A stretch of 64,000 bases of DNA from contig JASJOG010000016.1 in the NCBI GenBank assembly GCA_030142905.1, positions 248,001 through 312,000 on the forward strand, read 5' to 3'. A program made the translations under genes and the position numbers. Shown here one piece after another: positions 1-11,900 of the stretch. The notes under the pieces were generated by a model. The model was not told the origin of the DNA. It saw only the letters and a list, made by a program, of their open reading frames with translations, and did no database searches. Source of the stretch: Heliopora coerulea (taxonomy: Eukaryota > Cnidaria > Anthozoa > Scleralcyonacea > Helioporidae). How positions within the stretch are numbered: the first letter of the stretch is position 1; the number at the start of each line of letters is the position of its first letter.

Positions 1-659
1 TCTTTCAAGACACTAAAATTGCATTTTCGCTTGCTTAGTCTTGTTCGGTACTTTACTCCTTCAAAAAGTTATCACTGAAACGATAACTGCTTGAGCCCGA
101 CCGTATGATCCCGTGAAGCCCACCTTCCGGCCGCTGAAGGAAGCGATGTACGTCTATAGTGAACAAAACACTGTACGGTGGTTGACTTGAAAATTATCAA
201 TTTTTGGAAGCTTGAACTTGTTAGAACATAATGACAAAGCCAGTATGTGATAACCTAGTGAGCCTCTCGTTTGGAGAATTACTAGCTACAAAAATGGAAT
301 TATTTGCCAAACTAAAGCAAAATTTAACCTCAACTTAGCGTCAAAGTGCAGCTCTTCTTGTAATTTTTTTTGTTTTGTTTTTTGTTTATTTTGTTTTTTT
401 CCATACATTTGAAGACAATCAAAAAAAATGTTGAATTGTTAAATCTTACCTTTCAATCTTGTTTCAGTCCTGTAAATATTAAATTTCTTACGTTACTACG
501 AGTCAGCTTCTTGCTTGCAATAAACCTCCCTATCGTGAATTGTTTGTGTTATAAGTAACCAAGTCTCAATTAAACCTTACATATGAAAAGAAAAAATTTT
601 AGAGTGTTGCAATGTATTTTTAAGACCCAACCACGATCAGTTGCAAAGAATTCAACTTC

Positions 660-860
660 ACGGCGTCCGACTGGGAATTGAGTGCTCTGTCAACCGAGCT
701 ACGAAGACTGTTCGCGAGAGCTGGACCAGGAGTTCTGTATAAGTAATGGTGGTAATGCCTTGGTGGCTCACTTGGCGGAGCGCTGTACTACATTCGCATG
801 GTTGCGAGTTTGATTCCCAGCCGGAGGTCCAGGAGTTGCATTTTTTGCCGAGAGTCGAAA
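660..860. repeat. two tRNA-derived SINE heads, opposite orientation
   Basis: On the - strand near 660-720 a box-A-like TAGCTCGGTTGACAGAGC can be read. On the + strand at 755-850, TGGCTCACTTGGCGGAGCGC is followed by a box-B-like GGTTGCGAGTTTGATTCC. Neither folds as a full tRNA with intact stems. Bases 1-660 and 860-1680 show no gene or recognisable element. Confidence 0.5.
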
Positions 861-1679
861 TTTTCCTTCCTCACATACCACATAAGTTTGATTTCATGTG
901 ATCGAGTGTCAATGCAAAATTTTCTTTCAATATAACCTCAGTTCAATTCAGTTGATCTTGTAAATCAGTTGATTTCTGTTCGTTTTTAAACGTGAAACAT
1001 CGATGTATTTTTTCATATTTATCAAAACACGGACTGTTCCTGATGGTTTATTATTTACTTTGATTTCGAACCTTACTTATATTCTTACAGTAATTTTAGT
1101 CCTCACTGATCAGGTACGAGTTAAAAAAATGCGTTTAAATGTCGTTAAAAGTTTATGGTGATCGGATTACAAACGTAAAGGATTGAAAAATTCATTTTTC
1201 TTTGATTTAAAGATAAATTTTTGCCCCGGTTTCAACGTAACCTTCTGGCTCGATTTGGTAACTAAAAAGGGAACTGGGCGGACGTGAGAAAACACTGAGG
1301 AGCAAAGAGGTTGTAATTTTCCTGATTAAATTGTTAAACTGAAGAACTAAGCGAAGCGAGGTTTAAGGGTATATTAATTAGATCTCAGATATAAAATCCT
1401 TAGTTCTTCAGGAAACCACTGAAAAGCAATAGGGGCCTGAATTTTCGCGCTGAAATTTCTTTTACATTAGTGTTGTTCGCTCTAAAGGGTTGAGACAAAA
1501 GCTGTTTTATTGAGACGTGTTTTTAATTCTTCATAATATACCTGGCAAAAATTTAACCGAACACAATAAAAGATTTTTTCGCCGTCCATTGAGATTGACG
1601 TGCACCGCGACCTCCATATCCGTCATTTCTCGCTTCAAGACTTGATCGAGTTATTGCTCCAATTTTTTTTAAGCCGGAT

Positions 1680-1981
1680 TTCTACTAGGCGGAATTTTCC
1701 ACGCTTACAAACTGTTTTTCTCTGTTTTTTTTTCTAATTAATTCCACTTGAAAGGCATGAGACAAAGAGAAAACTTCGTCCGCGCGGAAAATTCCGTCTA
1801 GTGGACAAGAAGACTAAAGGTCGATTTCCAATGGGGGTAAAAAGTCGTGCGGGCGATGTCGTTCTTCGAGTTGATTGGCTGATATTGGCTGACGCAAAAT
1901 GTCAAGCGGAAAAGTTGACTTCAAGTCAACTTTTTTACAATAGAATTGGCGCCCGCACGACTTTTTACACCCACTGGAAAT
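1680..1981. repeat. two adjacent foldback (palindromic) repeats
   Basis: Arms at 1680-1704 and 1780-1804 pair (CTAGGCGGAATTTTCC with its complement, one mismatch). A second hairpin runs 1822-1981, with arms containing AAAAAGTCGTGCGGGC and its complement, and a perfect 20-bp palindrome at its centre near 1912-1931. A further diverged arm copy follows at about 2017-2045. A similar GGAAAATTCC foldback is at 28265-28410. These are MITE-like. Confidence 0.7.
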
Positions 1982-2084
1982 CGGTCTTTATGGTGGATTT
2001 TCATTTTGGTGCAAAATGTCGCGCACGCGACTTTTTCATTTTGTCTTCGGAGCCCTCGAGTGCAACCAAGTAGAAAACTATTGA

Positions 2085-3590
2085 ATTTTAAATTAATCAA
2101 CATAAAACGATTGTTTTTCTTAAGGCCGTGTGTACACAAAAGAGAAAGGAAATAAAGAAAAATAAGAGTTAATGACAACAAACTGTCAAATCTACGATTT
2201 ACATATAAAAATCTATTTACATATAAAATCTAACTATATTGACATTTTTAAAATTACTACTATGCTAAGCCTAAAAATTTAAAAATTTAAGTCGTTTATA
2301 ACTTTCTTCCTTACATCAATAATTTGATTATTCCACAATTTTGCAGATGGATAACTAAAACTCCTCCTCATTGCACTGGTTTTAGGTTTCGATAGCATCA
2401 GCGCAAGGTTATTGTTCCTTAAATCGTATTTTACGTCCATTGTTAAACATTTGTTAAACATTATTTTCCGGACATTTCTTGTGGAGAACTTTTGAAACAT
2501 TCGATTGTGTTTGCTTGATTCTCCGCTTCCCCTGACAGAAAAGAAGTATTGAACAAAATTTCAAGAGGCTTTGAAAGTACAGGTCCTAAAAGTTTGAGAA
2601 TCAATATTGGAATACTAAAGGAAACCAGTTGCTTTACCATTTTTTAATTTTGATATTTCAAAGTTAATTTCACTTGCAGTAACAGGATAAATGTAAAAAC
2701 TGCTAGATAATGGAGTAGTTAAATAATCTAAAGGTGATTTTTGAATGTCAGGTATTTGACTTGCTAAGTTATTCCCAATGTTAGCAAAATAATTATTAAA
2801 AGCATTGGCAATAGACAATGAATCAGTTATTTCAGTATTATTTTCAATAATTGTATAACTTTTTTGGCTGGTTGGAGACTTAAAATGAATTATTTGTTTA
2901 ATTCTTTTCCAAACATTTTTACTAATATTGCATATATTATTGGTGAAATATTCATTATAATACTGTCTTTTAGCAATTTTTAGAAGATGGTTCAATTTGT
3001 TTCTATAATATTTAAATTTAGAAAAATAATAAAAAGATTTAGTCCTCAAAAACTTTTTATATAATTTGTTTTTACTTTTAATAGATGTTTTAATAGCACA
3101 TGTTATCCAAGGTTTTGATTTGAATTTTATCTCCTTTCTGGTCATCTTTTTAATAGGTATATGCCTGTCTATTATCTCAGTTAGTTTACAGTAAAAAGAA
3201 TCAAACATATGTGATGGATTCATGTTTTCAGTAAAGACTGATTGCCAATCAATAGCCCGAATCTCTGCAATAAGGCCTGCTTCAATTAGTTTAGAATAGT
3301 CTCTTTTATAAATCTTCACATTTGGTGGGAGAAATTGATAATTATTAATAATAATAAAGTTGGGTAAGTGATCAGTGATATCATAAATCAAATTACCACT
3401 AATAACAAAGTGTTCAATTGAATTAAAAAAAATATTATCAATAAGTATTGGTGAATGATCAGTTATTCTGGTGGGCTGTAAAATTTGCGGTTGAAAATGG
3501 AAACAACCTAGTGTTTCAAGAAAATTATCAGAACTAGAATGAGACTCAACTTTTAAAAGGTCAATATTAAAATCTTCCATCATTAAGCAA
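2085..3590 (-). mobile_element. LINE remnant: endonuclease C-term, RT start and 3' tail
   Basis: On the - strand, 3583-2615 is open: EDFNIDLLK and ITDHSPILIDNIFFN are the end of an APE-type endonuclease, and SKLKNGKATGF is the start of reverse transcriptase. Motifs A to E of the polymerase are missing. A 3'-end peptide (LRNNNLALMLSKPKTSAMRR... at 2500-2279) follows directly, so an internal deletion removed the catalytic core. It resembles L2/CR1-type LINEs; exact clade not determined. Confidence 0.85.
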
Positions 3591-5776
3591 AGAGGAGCGG
3601 GCTCAGATTGGACCCCTGAGGAACGTCACAGCTAACCGGTTTAAAAGAAGAAATTGTATTGTTAACTATACAAGTCTGTGTTCGGTCACTTAAGTACGAT
3701 GTGAACCAGTCTAAAGTAATTCCCCCCTCCCCTAATATCGTATAGGTACATTTTTCTAATTATAATCTGAGGGTCGACCGTGTCAAATGCTTGTTCAAGA
3801 TTAGGAAGTGAACGCCATTTATCAGACCCGTATCTATATTAATTAACCAAGAATTTGTGGTACAGAGAAGGGAGGACGAAGTCGAATGCCCTTCCCTGAA
3901 GCCTGATTGATACTTAGTCAAAATGTTTTCTTCTTTTAAGTAGCTACTGAGTTGACCACAGACTAGTTTTTCGAATACCTTGGCTACTACTTATGATACT
4001 GAAATTGGTCTATAATTGCCACATTCGTCTTTGTCCCCTGCTTTAAAGATGGGTGATACCCTGGCTTTTTTCCAGTCATCTGGAAAAATGCCTGAAGAAA
4101 GAGAGCAGTCGTCTATATACGTCAGATACATGGCAGTTACTTCACTTGAATCCTTTAGAATACTACCGGGTGTCATATCAGGCCCGCACGATTTTGAAGC
4201 ATCTAGCATCTTTAAAGCTTTAGTACCTTCCTGAACTGAAATGTGTTTAAAATTAAACAAACCAGAAACTGGTTCCATAAGGTCATCAACCTTATCATTG
4301 GTTTGTGAAATTTGATTTGATAGGTCTGGTCCAATGTCGATGAAATACATATAAAATACATCTGCTTTATCTTCATTATTTGAAATTATAATGATATTCA
4401 CTTTAATGTTTTGTAAGTCCGTTGTTTTCTAACCCCTGCCAATAACCCGATTAATGTTTCCACATTTTTTTTTTTGCATTATGTTTACTTTTATCGATTG
4501 ATTCTTGGTAATATCGTGCTTTAGTTGTTTTAACCAACTTATTAACATGGTTTCTTTCCTTTTAATAAGCCTCATGGTAAGCATCACTTGAGGTCTTAAC
4601 CGGTCTTTTCTTAAGGAAATCACGATAATTCATTGCTTTTTTTAACATTTTCAGCCAACCAGGCAGCATAATTGCTTCGTACTCATCGCACTCTAATTGG
4701 AGCATGGATATCAGCTACATGATTAAATATATTTCTAAACTGATTCCAAAGTACGTTGGGGTCATTTGATCGCCAGTCGTACATAGACAAATGTTCATAA
4801 AGATCATTTTTGAAAGCTGGTGATTTATAATGTTTAAAACCCCTAGATTTAACAACCTTTGGTGGAGTTTTAGAAAGCGCAATCTTCCTGTATCCGTATA
4901 TGAGACTGTGATCACTTATTCCCAAATGAAGTACTCCTGAGTTGTTAATATTTTCTTGTTTGTTTGTTAAAAACAAATCCAGCAATGTCCGCGTATTCGC
5001 TGTTACACGTGTTGCTTCTGAAATTACTTGTGTAAGCTGATATAGATTTAAAATTTCAAGAAGTCGGCTTGTGTGTTGAGGATTGACATCAGCTTACCAG
5101 CTTTTAGGCTAGCAGCGGGAAACTTCCTATTTTTTTTGACGTTATGGTTCTTATTTGAATTGGGCTTGTTTACTTGTCATCGGTCTTCATCTTTGTATTC
5201 ATTAATATTCTGCTTTTGTAAAAGTTCTTCACTTAGAATTTTGATGACTGCCCTAAGGGATCTGTTTTCCTGTTCACACTCGCTAAACTTTTGTTTAGGG
5301 ACATCAGCATGATCAGGTTTCTTTACTGAAAGCTCACGTATTCGTAGTGTCCTACTTGAGTGGGATCAGAGAAGTGAATACAATTTTTCCTTGAGACATG
5401 GCTGCAATTATTCATCAGTACTTTTACCTGGGGTACACCGCTAGCAAAGCGCCAGCACTTACGCTTACATTGGAAGTCGGGCTTTCATATTCACTTTTTT
5501 GTTTCAAGGCGCTGATAATTTATTTTTAAGATTTCGGTAATTGTTATGATTGATTAAATGTAGGCCATTCTTTCTTAGGTTTTGGATACCAATTTTATTG
5601 TTTAAGTTGTGTGTGGTTGTTACTCTAAGTGACTTATCCAGTACAGTGCATCTAATCCGACTATACTGCTTATCTGGCCCTGATTTTTGACCTTTTGAAC
5701 TGATAATTTGACTATTTTTTTCAGTTTGTATAATAATATTAATAATCCCTTTGCAGATGATTTTGTAGAGTATCAT
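3590..5776 (-). mobile_element. second LINE remnant, truncated before YADD
   Basis: Reading right to left: an N-terminal fragment (RKNGLHLINHN, 5776-5504), a coiled-coil-like segment (SECEQENRSLRAVIKILSEE, 5312-5100), endonuclease C-terminus (LDLFLTNKQENINNSG...GISDHSLIYGYR, 4985-4683), RT fingers (GPDMTPGSILKDSS, DDWKKARVSPIFKAGDKDE, YRPISVS, 4401-3991), motif A AFDTVDP near 3790 and motif B CDVPQGSNLSPLL near 3620. It breaks there and joins the EDFNIDL of the neighbouring element. Several frameshifts and stops. Confidence 0.85.
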
Positions 5777-5834
5777 TACAAATCACAGTAGTTTTTTAAT
5801 TGCTCTTTGAATGCGAAATTTTCCCTTCTAATAG

Positions 5835-5933
5835 GTTTGACCTGCACCGAACAGAATTTCATAACAAAAGCTGGATCTCAAAGAATAGCTGCAGAATGCG
5901 GAATAATTATTGTTGCACCAGACACGAGTCCTC
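5835..5933 (+). CDS. ESD: ESD exon a (GLTCTEQNF block)
   Basis: Acceptor ATAG before 5835 and donor GTAAGT at 5934. It encodes [14 protein letters not shown] and then a stretch ending [11 protein letters not shown], with the Arg codon split across the intron (C here, GT in the next exon). This block lies around the oxyanion-hole side of the family's alpha/beta-hydrolase fold. The exon needs two codon bases of Gly completed from the missing upstream exon. Confidence 0.95.
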
Positions 5934-8900
5934 GTAAGTAGACGTCCTTTCATCATTGCCAACAGAGCCAGATATACCAGTCCTGCAGGAAGAGTACGTA
6001 TACTTTCATCACCGTCAACCGCACCCTGCACCAGACCTCGCTGGTACCCAAGCTTTCGTAACCTCAACTGCACCATACACCTGTCACGGTAAAAACACGT
6101 ACTTTCACCACTATCAACTAAATCAGACACTGGGGTCATAAACACACGTACTTTTATTGCTTTTAACCAGAGCCGTACCTAGGTGGTAATTCGCCTGTTG
6201 CAAATTCTGTTGAAGGCTTCCCCCTTAGCCCTTTGTAATACATCCCCCCTAGCTCATACTACATTTTAGAACTAAACGAGGTACTTCTTTAGAAACAAGT
6301 GTTTATGGTGCTTTTTTATTTTTTATTACTTTAAAATGTAATTTAAAATTTAAAGCAGGCGCTTCTGAACCTTAACAGCTGCAAAGTCATCAATTAGCGA
6401 TGATAAGTTAAGGCAATGATTGAACGATTTTTTTTGAATCTGGATAAAAGGACGAAAAAAGTCGAAGTGTTGTTTCTGAAAATGTCTCTCCATAAAATTT
6501 TGCGCCTGGGGCAAGTTCCCCAGTAACCCCTTCCCATCAGTACGGCGCTGCTTTTTACTACGGTCATTTTGGATACCACTGAAGTGTTATTACCCCGTAA
6601 CACTAGCCCCAAGGTAACCATGCAGGTAGTACCATTTTACTTTGTATGCATCTAGAAATCCTGTCTAGGGAGCCGTGAAAATAATATTAGAGATAGGCAT
6701 GAGATTTTTGTAATTGTCGATTACTAACCTTTAATTTAATCTTAAATTAGGAACTGCTTATTGAACAGCGCCCTCAAAAATCATCTCAATAAGGGAAGAC
6801 ATTTTGTTGCTCACGATCCCTTTACTAGACATGTAGACTCCTCAGTACCAACAGAGTTATTTCTGGTCCTAATCGTATTAAGTTGTCCGACAAAGTTTTT
6901 CTTGCACTTCTACAAACATTTGTTGGATCTCTTGTGATAAACGTCATAAGATGTAGATCGATGGAATTGGACTGCCGGCGTTCCTGGGACAGGTTTGCTA
7001 AACATCTTAGCTCTTGTGGGAACGACGATGCTGGCAAACCCGTTGCCCGACAATTTAACATCCCCAACTAATGGGTTTCGGACACGAATGTCTGTGCAAC
7101 TGCATGGGTCTCTGGTGGTTGCAGGGGTGCTGGTGGCACAGTGGTAGTGCACGTGTCTCTCACCACTGTGACTAGTAGGAGTGCTGGTGGCACAGTGGTA
7201 GTGCACATGTCTCTCACCACAGTGACTAGGGTGCTGGTGGCACAGTGGTAGCGCACATGTCTCTCACCACTGTGACTCGGGTTCGATTCCAGCTCCGTGC
7301 AGTTACCTGATTAAAGTTACTTTTGTCACATGTGAGAAGAGTGTTGTCCAGTTTGACTCTATCAAGCATCGCAGGTTTTCTCCTGGTACTCAGGCTTCCA
7401 CGTGTAGTAACACTGGACCCATGAAGGGTGGCCCTTAAGGGACCTCTGAAGAGAACAGCTTAGGTAGCTGATAGGGTTATCCAGTATAAATAAAGACACT
7501 TTACCTTTACCTTTGTAACAAAGGCCACAAGTGGTGAAAAAAGCTCCTTATTTTCAAACTTGGAACCATCCAACTTTATGGGCTTAGCCAACGGCTTTCT
7601 TTCGTTTAAAATTTTTTTCCCTCACACATTGTTTTCATGTCTTAATTGTCTAATGTAATACAAAAAGCTATTTCGAACCATTTGGACTTAGTTCCCAACT
7701 AATGGATTCAAAGTTTTTGAGCTATCCTTTAAAGGTCTTAAACCATTTGGGGTAGCGCCCGGCCACCGCCATTTATCCTTTGAAAAACTGATAGCAGACC
7801 TCGTTTTGTTTTAAGGAAATCTTTTCAGGTTTTCAGGTGAAGTACCACTGACAAATAAGAAGGCCGGACGCGTGGCTAATGCATTTGGCGTGTATGAATT
7901 GCATGTGTTCAGAAACTCATCAATAATTCATGAAGAAAGTACAAAGAAAAATCATATCCGTGTCGTGTCTTTATATGTGATCAAAACACGTTTACTCTTC
8001 TCAAGTTCTCGTAGCTTAGAAGACACTGAATTTCAAACTTTCTTTGCAAATTAACCCGTTCTAATTTAATTTAAATTTATAAATTTAATAGTAATTTAAA
8101 AATCTTGCTGTACATGCTATATCGCATCTAAAACATTCGGCTTTCGCCTGGTGTTTTAAATCTGATAAAGCACTTCTGCCCGTTGTTTAAATATTACAAA
8201 ATAATTTACGCAACAAGATATAATGAAAAGCATTAACAAAGAGCATTGGTGACGCCTTATCTCGAATATTAGGAAGGGAGATCCGAACTCGCAACCGGAC
8301 GCGTGGACAGAAACGTTTCAGATGCTTCAAAATCAACGACGATAAATATACAATTAGATGTATGTTAGATATGTGGGAGCTTGGAGACGTAAATTATATT
8401 TTTATGTAGGGAAAGTAAAAGCTGCCGATACTTTGGTACTTGGAAATCCTTTGAAATACCGACGGATAATATCTGTTTCACGATTATTTGATGTTCCTTT
8501 CCCATTGAAAAATTATTTCACTAAACATGTTTTAACGTTTGGTCTTGCACAGGAAGTTTGTTTACAGACGTCAAACTGGAATTACCTAAAACAATAGTTG
8601 CTGTGCCGGCAGTGTTGATCATTATGTAAAAAGCCAAAAGGGTCAGGGAACTGCTGAAACATTGGATGAGAAACTGATGTTTTGAGGGAAAACACGTCTT
8701 GCGAGTGAAGAAATTTCCTTCAAACAACTTGCGCTCACCTCAGTGGTTTTGCACCCTCTGCAGGATGGCGGGAAAAGCATTGACTCCCTCTATTCACATA
8801 CACCATCAGCAATAGCTGAATCTCGCAATTACTAATTGCATGTAAGATTTTGAAACATCGAAAACAATAAGTTGTATTTGATATGCTACTCAAAAGTTTA

Positions 8901-11900
8901 TTCTGTTACTAAAAGCATAACGCTGAACGTCAGAAAGCCTCACCTTCGGTGGTTGATTGCTCATAGTTTCAGTGTGACTGATTTTGTGAGTACCAATAGA
9001 ATTTACCTCTCCTATTTCAAACAGGTGGTTGCAATATCGAGGGAGAAGATGACAACTGGGACTTTGGAACTGGTGCCGGGTTTTACGTGGATGCAATGGA
9101 AGATAAGTGGAAAAAACATTACAGAATGTTCTCGTATATTACCAGAGAGGTTAGTTGGATAAATATCTGGGCGTTGCTGCCTGAAGTTAGTGGGCATCGG
9201 CAAACGTGCATTTTGTATGGTTTCATTTTATTTTTTAAGTGCAGAACATGTAGAAATCACTACACGTGTTGGCGAAGGTACATCGTCCACGTTAGAATGT
9301 TAGTGTCTGATGTTTCGACGGCCTTAGCGGTGGTCATCTTTAGAATCGAAAGTAGAGGAACAGTCAGGAAAGATCAGCCATGTCATTTATCTGGTTTATT
9401 ACGTCATATGTGTACGTTATATTACTACATTACATGAGCAAGAGGGCTGCATTGACCACTCACAACCATCTCAACTCACAGACCTGCAACATGCAATTTA
9501 CCAAGGAGATGGAAGAAACAGGGACATTTCGTTTCCTAAGCTGCTTGGTAAAACGTAACCATGGCGAATCACGGACTAGCGCTTACACAAAGCCTACGCC
9601 TACAGACAGACTATTTGACGAATCATACACACAACCCAACTTCACGCAAAGCCGAAACCATCATGACGCTAAAGAGATGAACGCAACTTTCTGGCGATCC
9701 ACCTGACGCTTTGCAGAACGAGAACGAGTACCTATAACATCTGTTTCTGCAAGAAGAACTACAACTCCAGCTTCATCAAAATCAACACCTAAAAAGACAG
9801 CGAAACAATAGAATCCAACAATCCGACTACCGTAATAGCGACGATATGTTACGTGAAAGGTGCATCCAGGATGGACATGAAGGATAAGTTTACGACATCA
9901 ACTAAAGACGATGAAGACAAAAGACACCCACGCGACAGACAAGACGCAATCTACAAGTTTAAATGTGCCGACTGTCAGGCCACACGTTAGCTGAATCCGG
10001 CAGAAACGCGAACACTACAGTTACCAAATACAAACGAGGAACAAAGATCGGCGAGAGACCGCCCCCTATTGCTGAATGCCACCGTCAAACCAAGCCAACA
10101 GTGACTAGGACTCGGCAGAATACATAGCATACAGCAGAAACTATAAACAAGGGCTAATATTAGATCGTTGGTTTTCCAAAACTGGAACAAGGACCACTGA
10201 ACTGATCACGACAGTTACGTGCACTTTACGAAAAATTTATTCAAAAGTTAAGAAAAAGCGGAAAACAATAGACTGCCTGTAAGAAGGACGACCTAGACAG
10301 ACTATACCTAAATACGCCAACACAGTACTGACTTCTTCCATATACACCTACAAACCGCAGACCTACCCCTTAAACAGCCACCTACACACATAACGTAATG
10401 AACCGGATGGATTAATTGACTGGTTGTTTCTTTCCTTTCTCTCTGTCTCGAACAGTCTTTCTCAAGATCACGCTAACCCGGACTATCTACCTTCATCAAC
10501 ACGTTCTGATTTTCCCGGGTTCAAACCATTTAATTTATTGCAAATCATACTACATACTTCAGACAAAGAGCAAATCTGTGCTGAGCTAATTCAGGAGTAG
10601 AAATGCTTTGTACTTTAAAGGTATTGTTCTCTTGAAAATTAATCCAGTAATTGCAAACAATTTTAAAGTCTAAAATACGGTATATTCCTCCTTAAAGTAC
10701 TCAACTTGCATTATCCTGTATTCATGCAAAATTTGGCTGGTAATCATCAAGCATGGTCAGGCAAAAAGGTATAAACTCTAAAGCCAACGTGCTAATACTT
10801 TAAATGATTAGAACGTTATCTACGTAATGAGAATATACAAGCAAAAGGATTTATTGTCTTTTAGTTGCCTGCTGTGGTAAATGCCAATTTTCCAGCGCTT
10901 GAAGGCCAGATGTCGATATTTGGACACAGGTTGACTCTTTGTTCTTACTATATTGTATCAGTTCAATTTTCTGTTAAAGCAACTGAAAAGTACAGCCCTG
11001 CCTCTACGTTTAACTTGCATGCATGCGTCTGTGCATCTGTCTATCTGTTCTTCCGTGCCTGCCATCATCAGTTCCATTACTCCATCTTAGCATTCTTTCC
11101 CTTCATCCTTCCATCCCCTTCATCCTTCCATCCCCTTCATCCATCCATCCATCCCATCCATTCATTCATCCCATCCCATCCATCCATCGGTTTATATCAT
11201 AAACTTTCATGTTGCAGTTGCTATAGATGGGGGTTGGATAAAACGTGTTTCAGAATACAAGTACCTTGGTGTCACTTTGGATGAATCTCTGTCATGGAAC
11301 GTGAAACATGTATTAATTAAACTTGTCAGACTTATCACAATTAATCTGTTGCCTATTTCGTATTGGCATAAGTATTTAGATATTACATTATTTTTTTTAA
11401 AGCTGTGAATGGCCTACATAATATATCTAGTGACGTTCTGCCAGTAGCTGTAGTGCCGTTAAGGACTACTAGATCTACCAGTAATCCGAATGTAATTGCT
11501 CATCGCATTCGTAAATGTAGAACACTTACTTTTCAACGTTCTTTTTTTATTAGAAGTACTAGAATTTGGAATTCACTTCCTGAAACTATTAGATCTAAAC
11601 AACTTACTTTATATCAGTTTAAGAATTTATTGCTAAATTATTATTTTACTGCTCTTCGCCGATATTACGATGTGGACGATGTTACAACTTGGAAAACTGT
11701 ATGCCTCAAATGTAACGCTGCTCTCAGCCTAGTCAGCCGTATCACCTGTTGTAATTAGCCTGTTATTTTATTTACTTTTATTATTTTAGTTCTAGGGCCG
11801 ACAGTAAATGGTATATACTGTTGTGGTGTCCCCGCCTTTTCTATACTTTATCTTGTATATTATAGGCGAAGCTTAATAAATATAAACAAAATAAACAATA

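Noticed and set aside
1801..2181. Short open frames on both strands
   Set aside because: They lie in the foldback repeat, where complementary arms give mirrored frames.
10865..11284. 139-residue frame read straight through on the + strand
   Set aside because: Only its first 65 bases are an ESD exon; the rest is intron with a CATC microsatellite.
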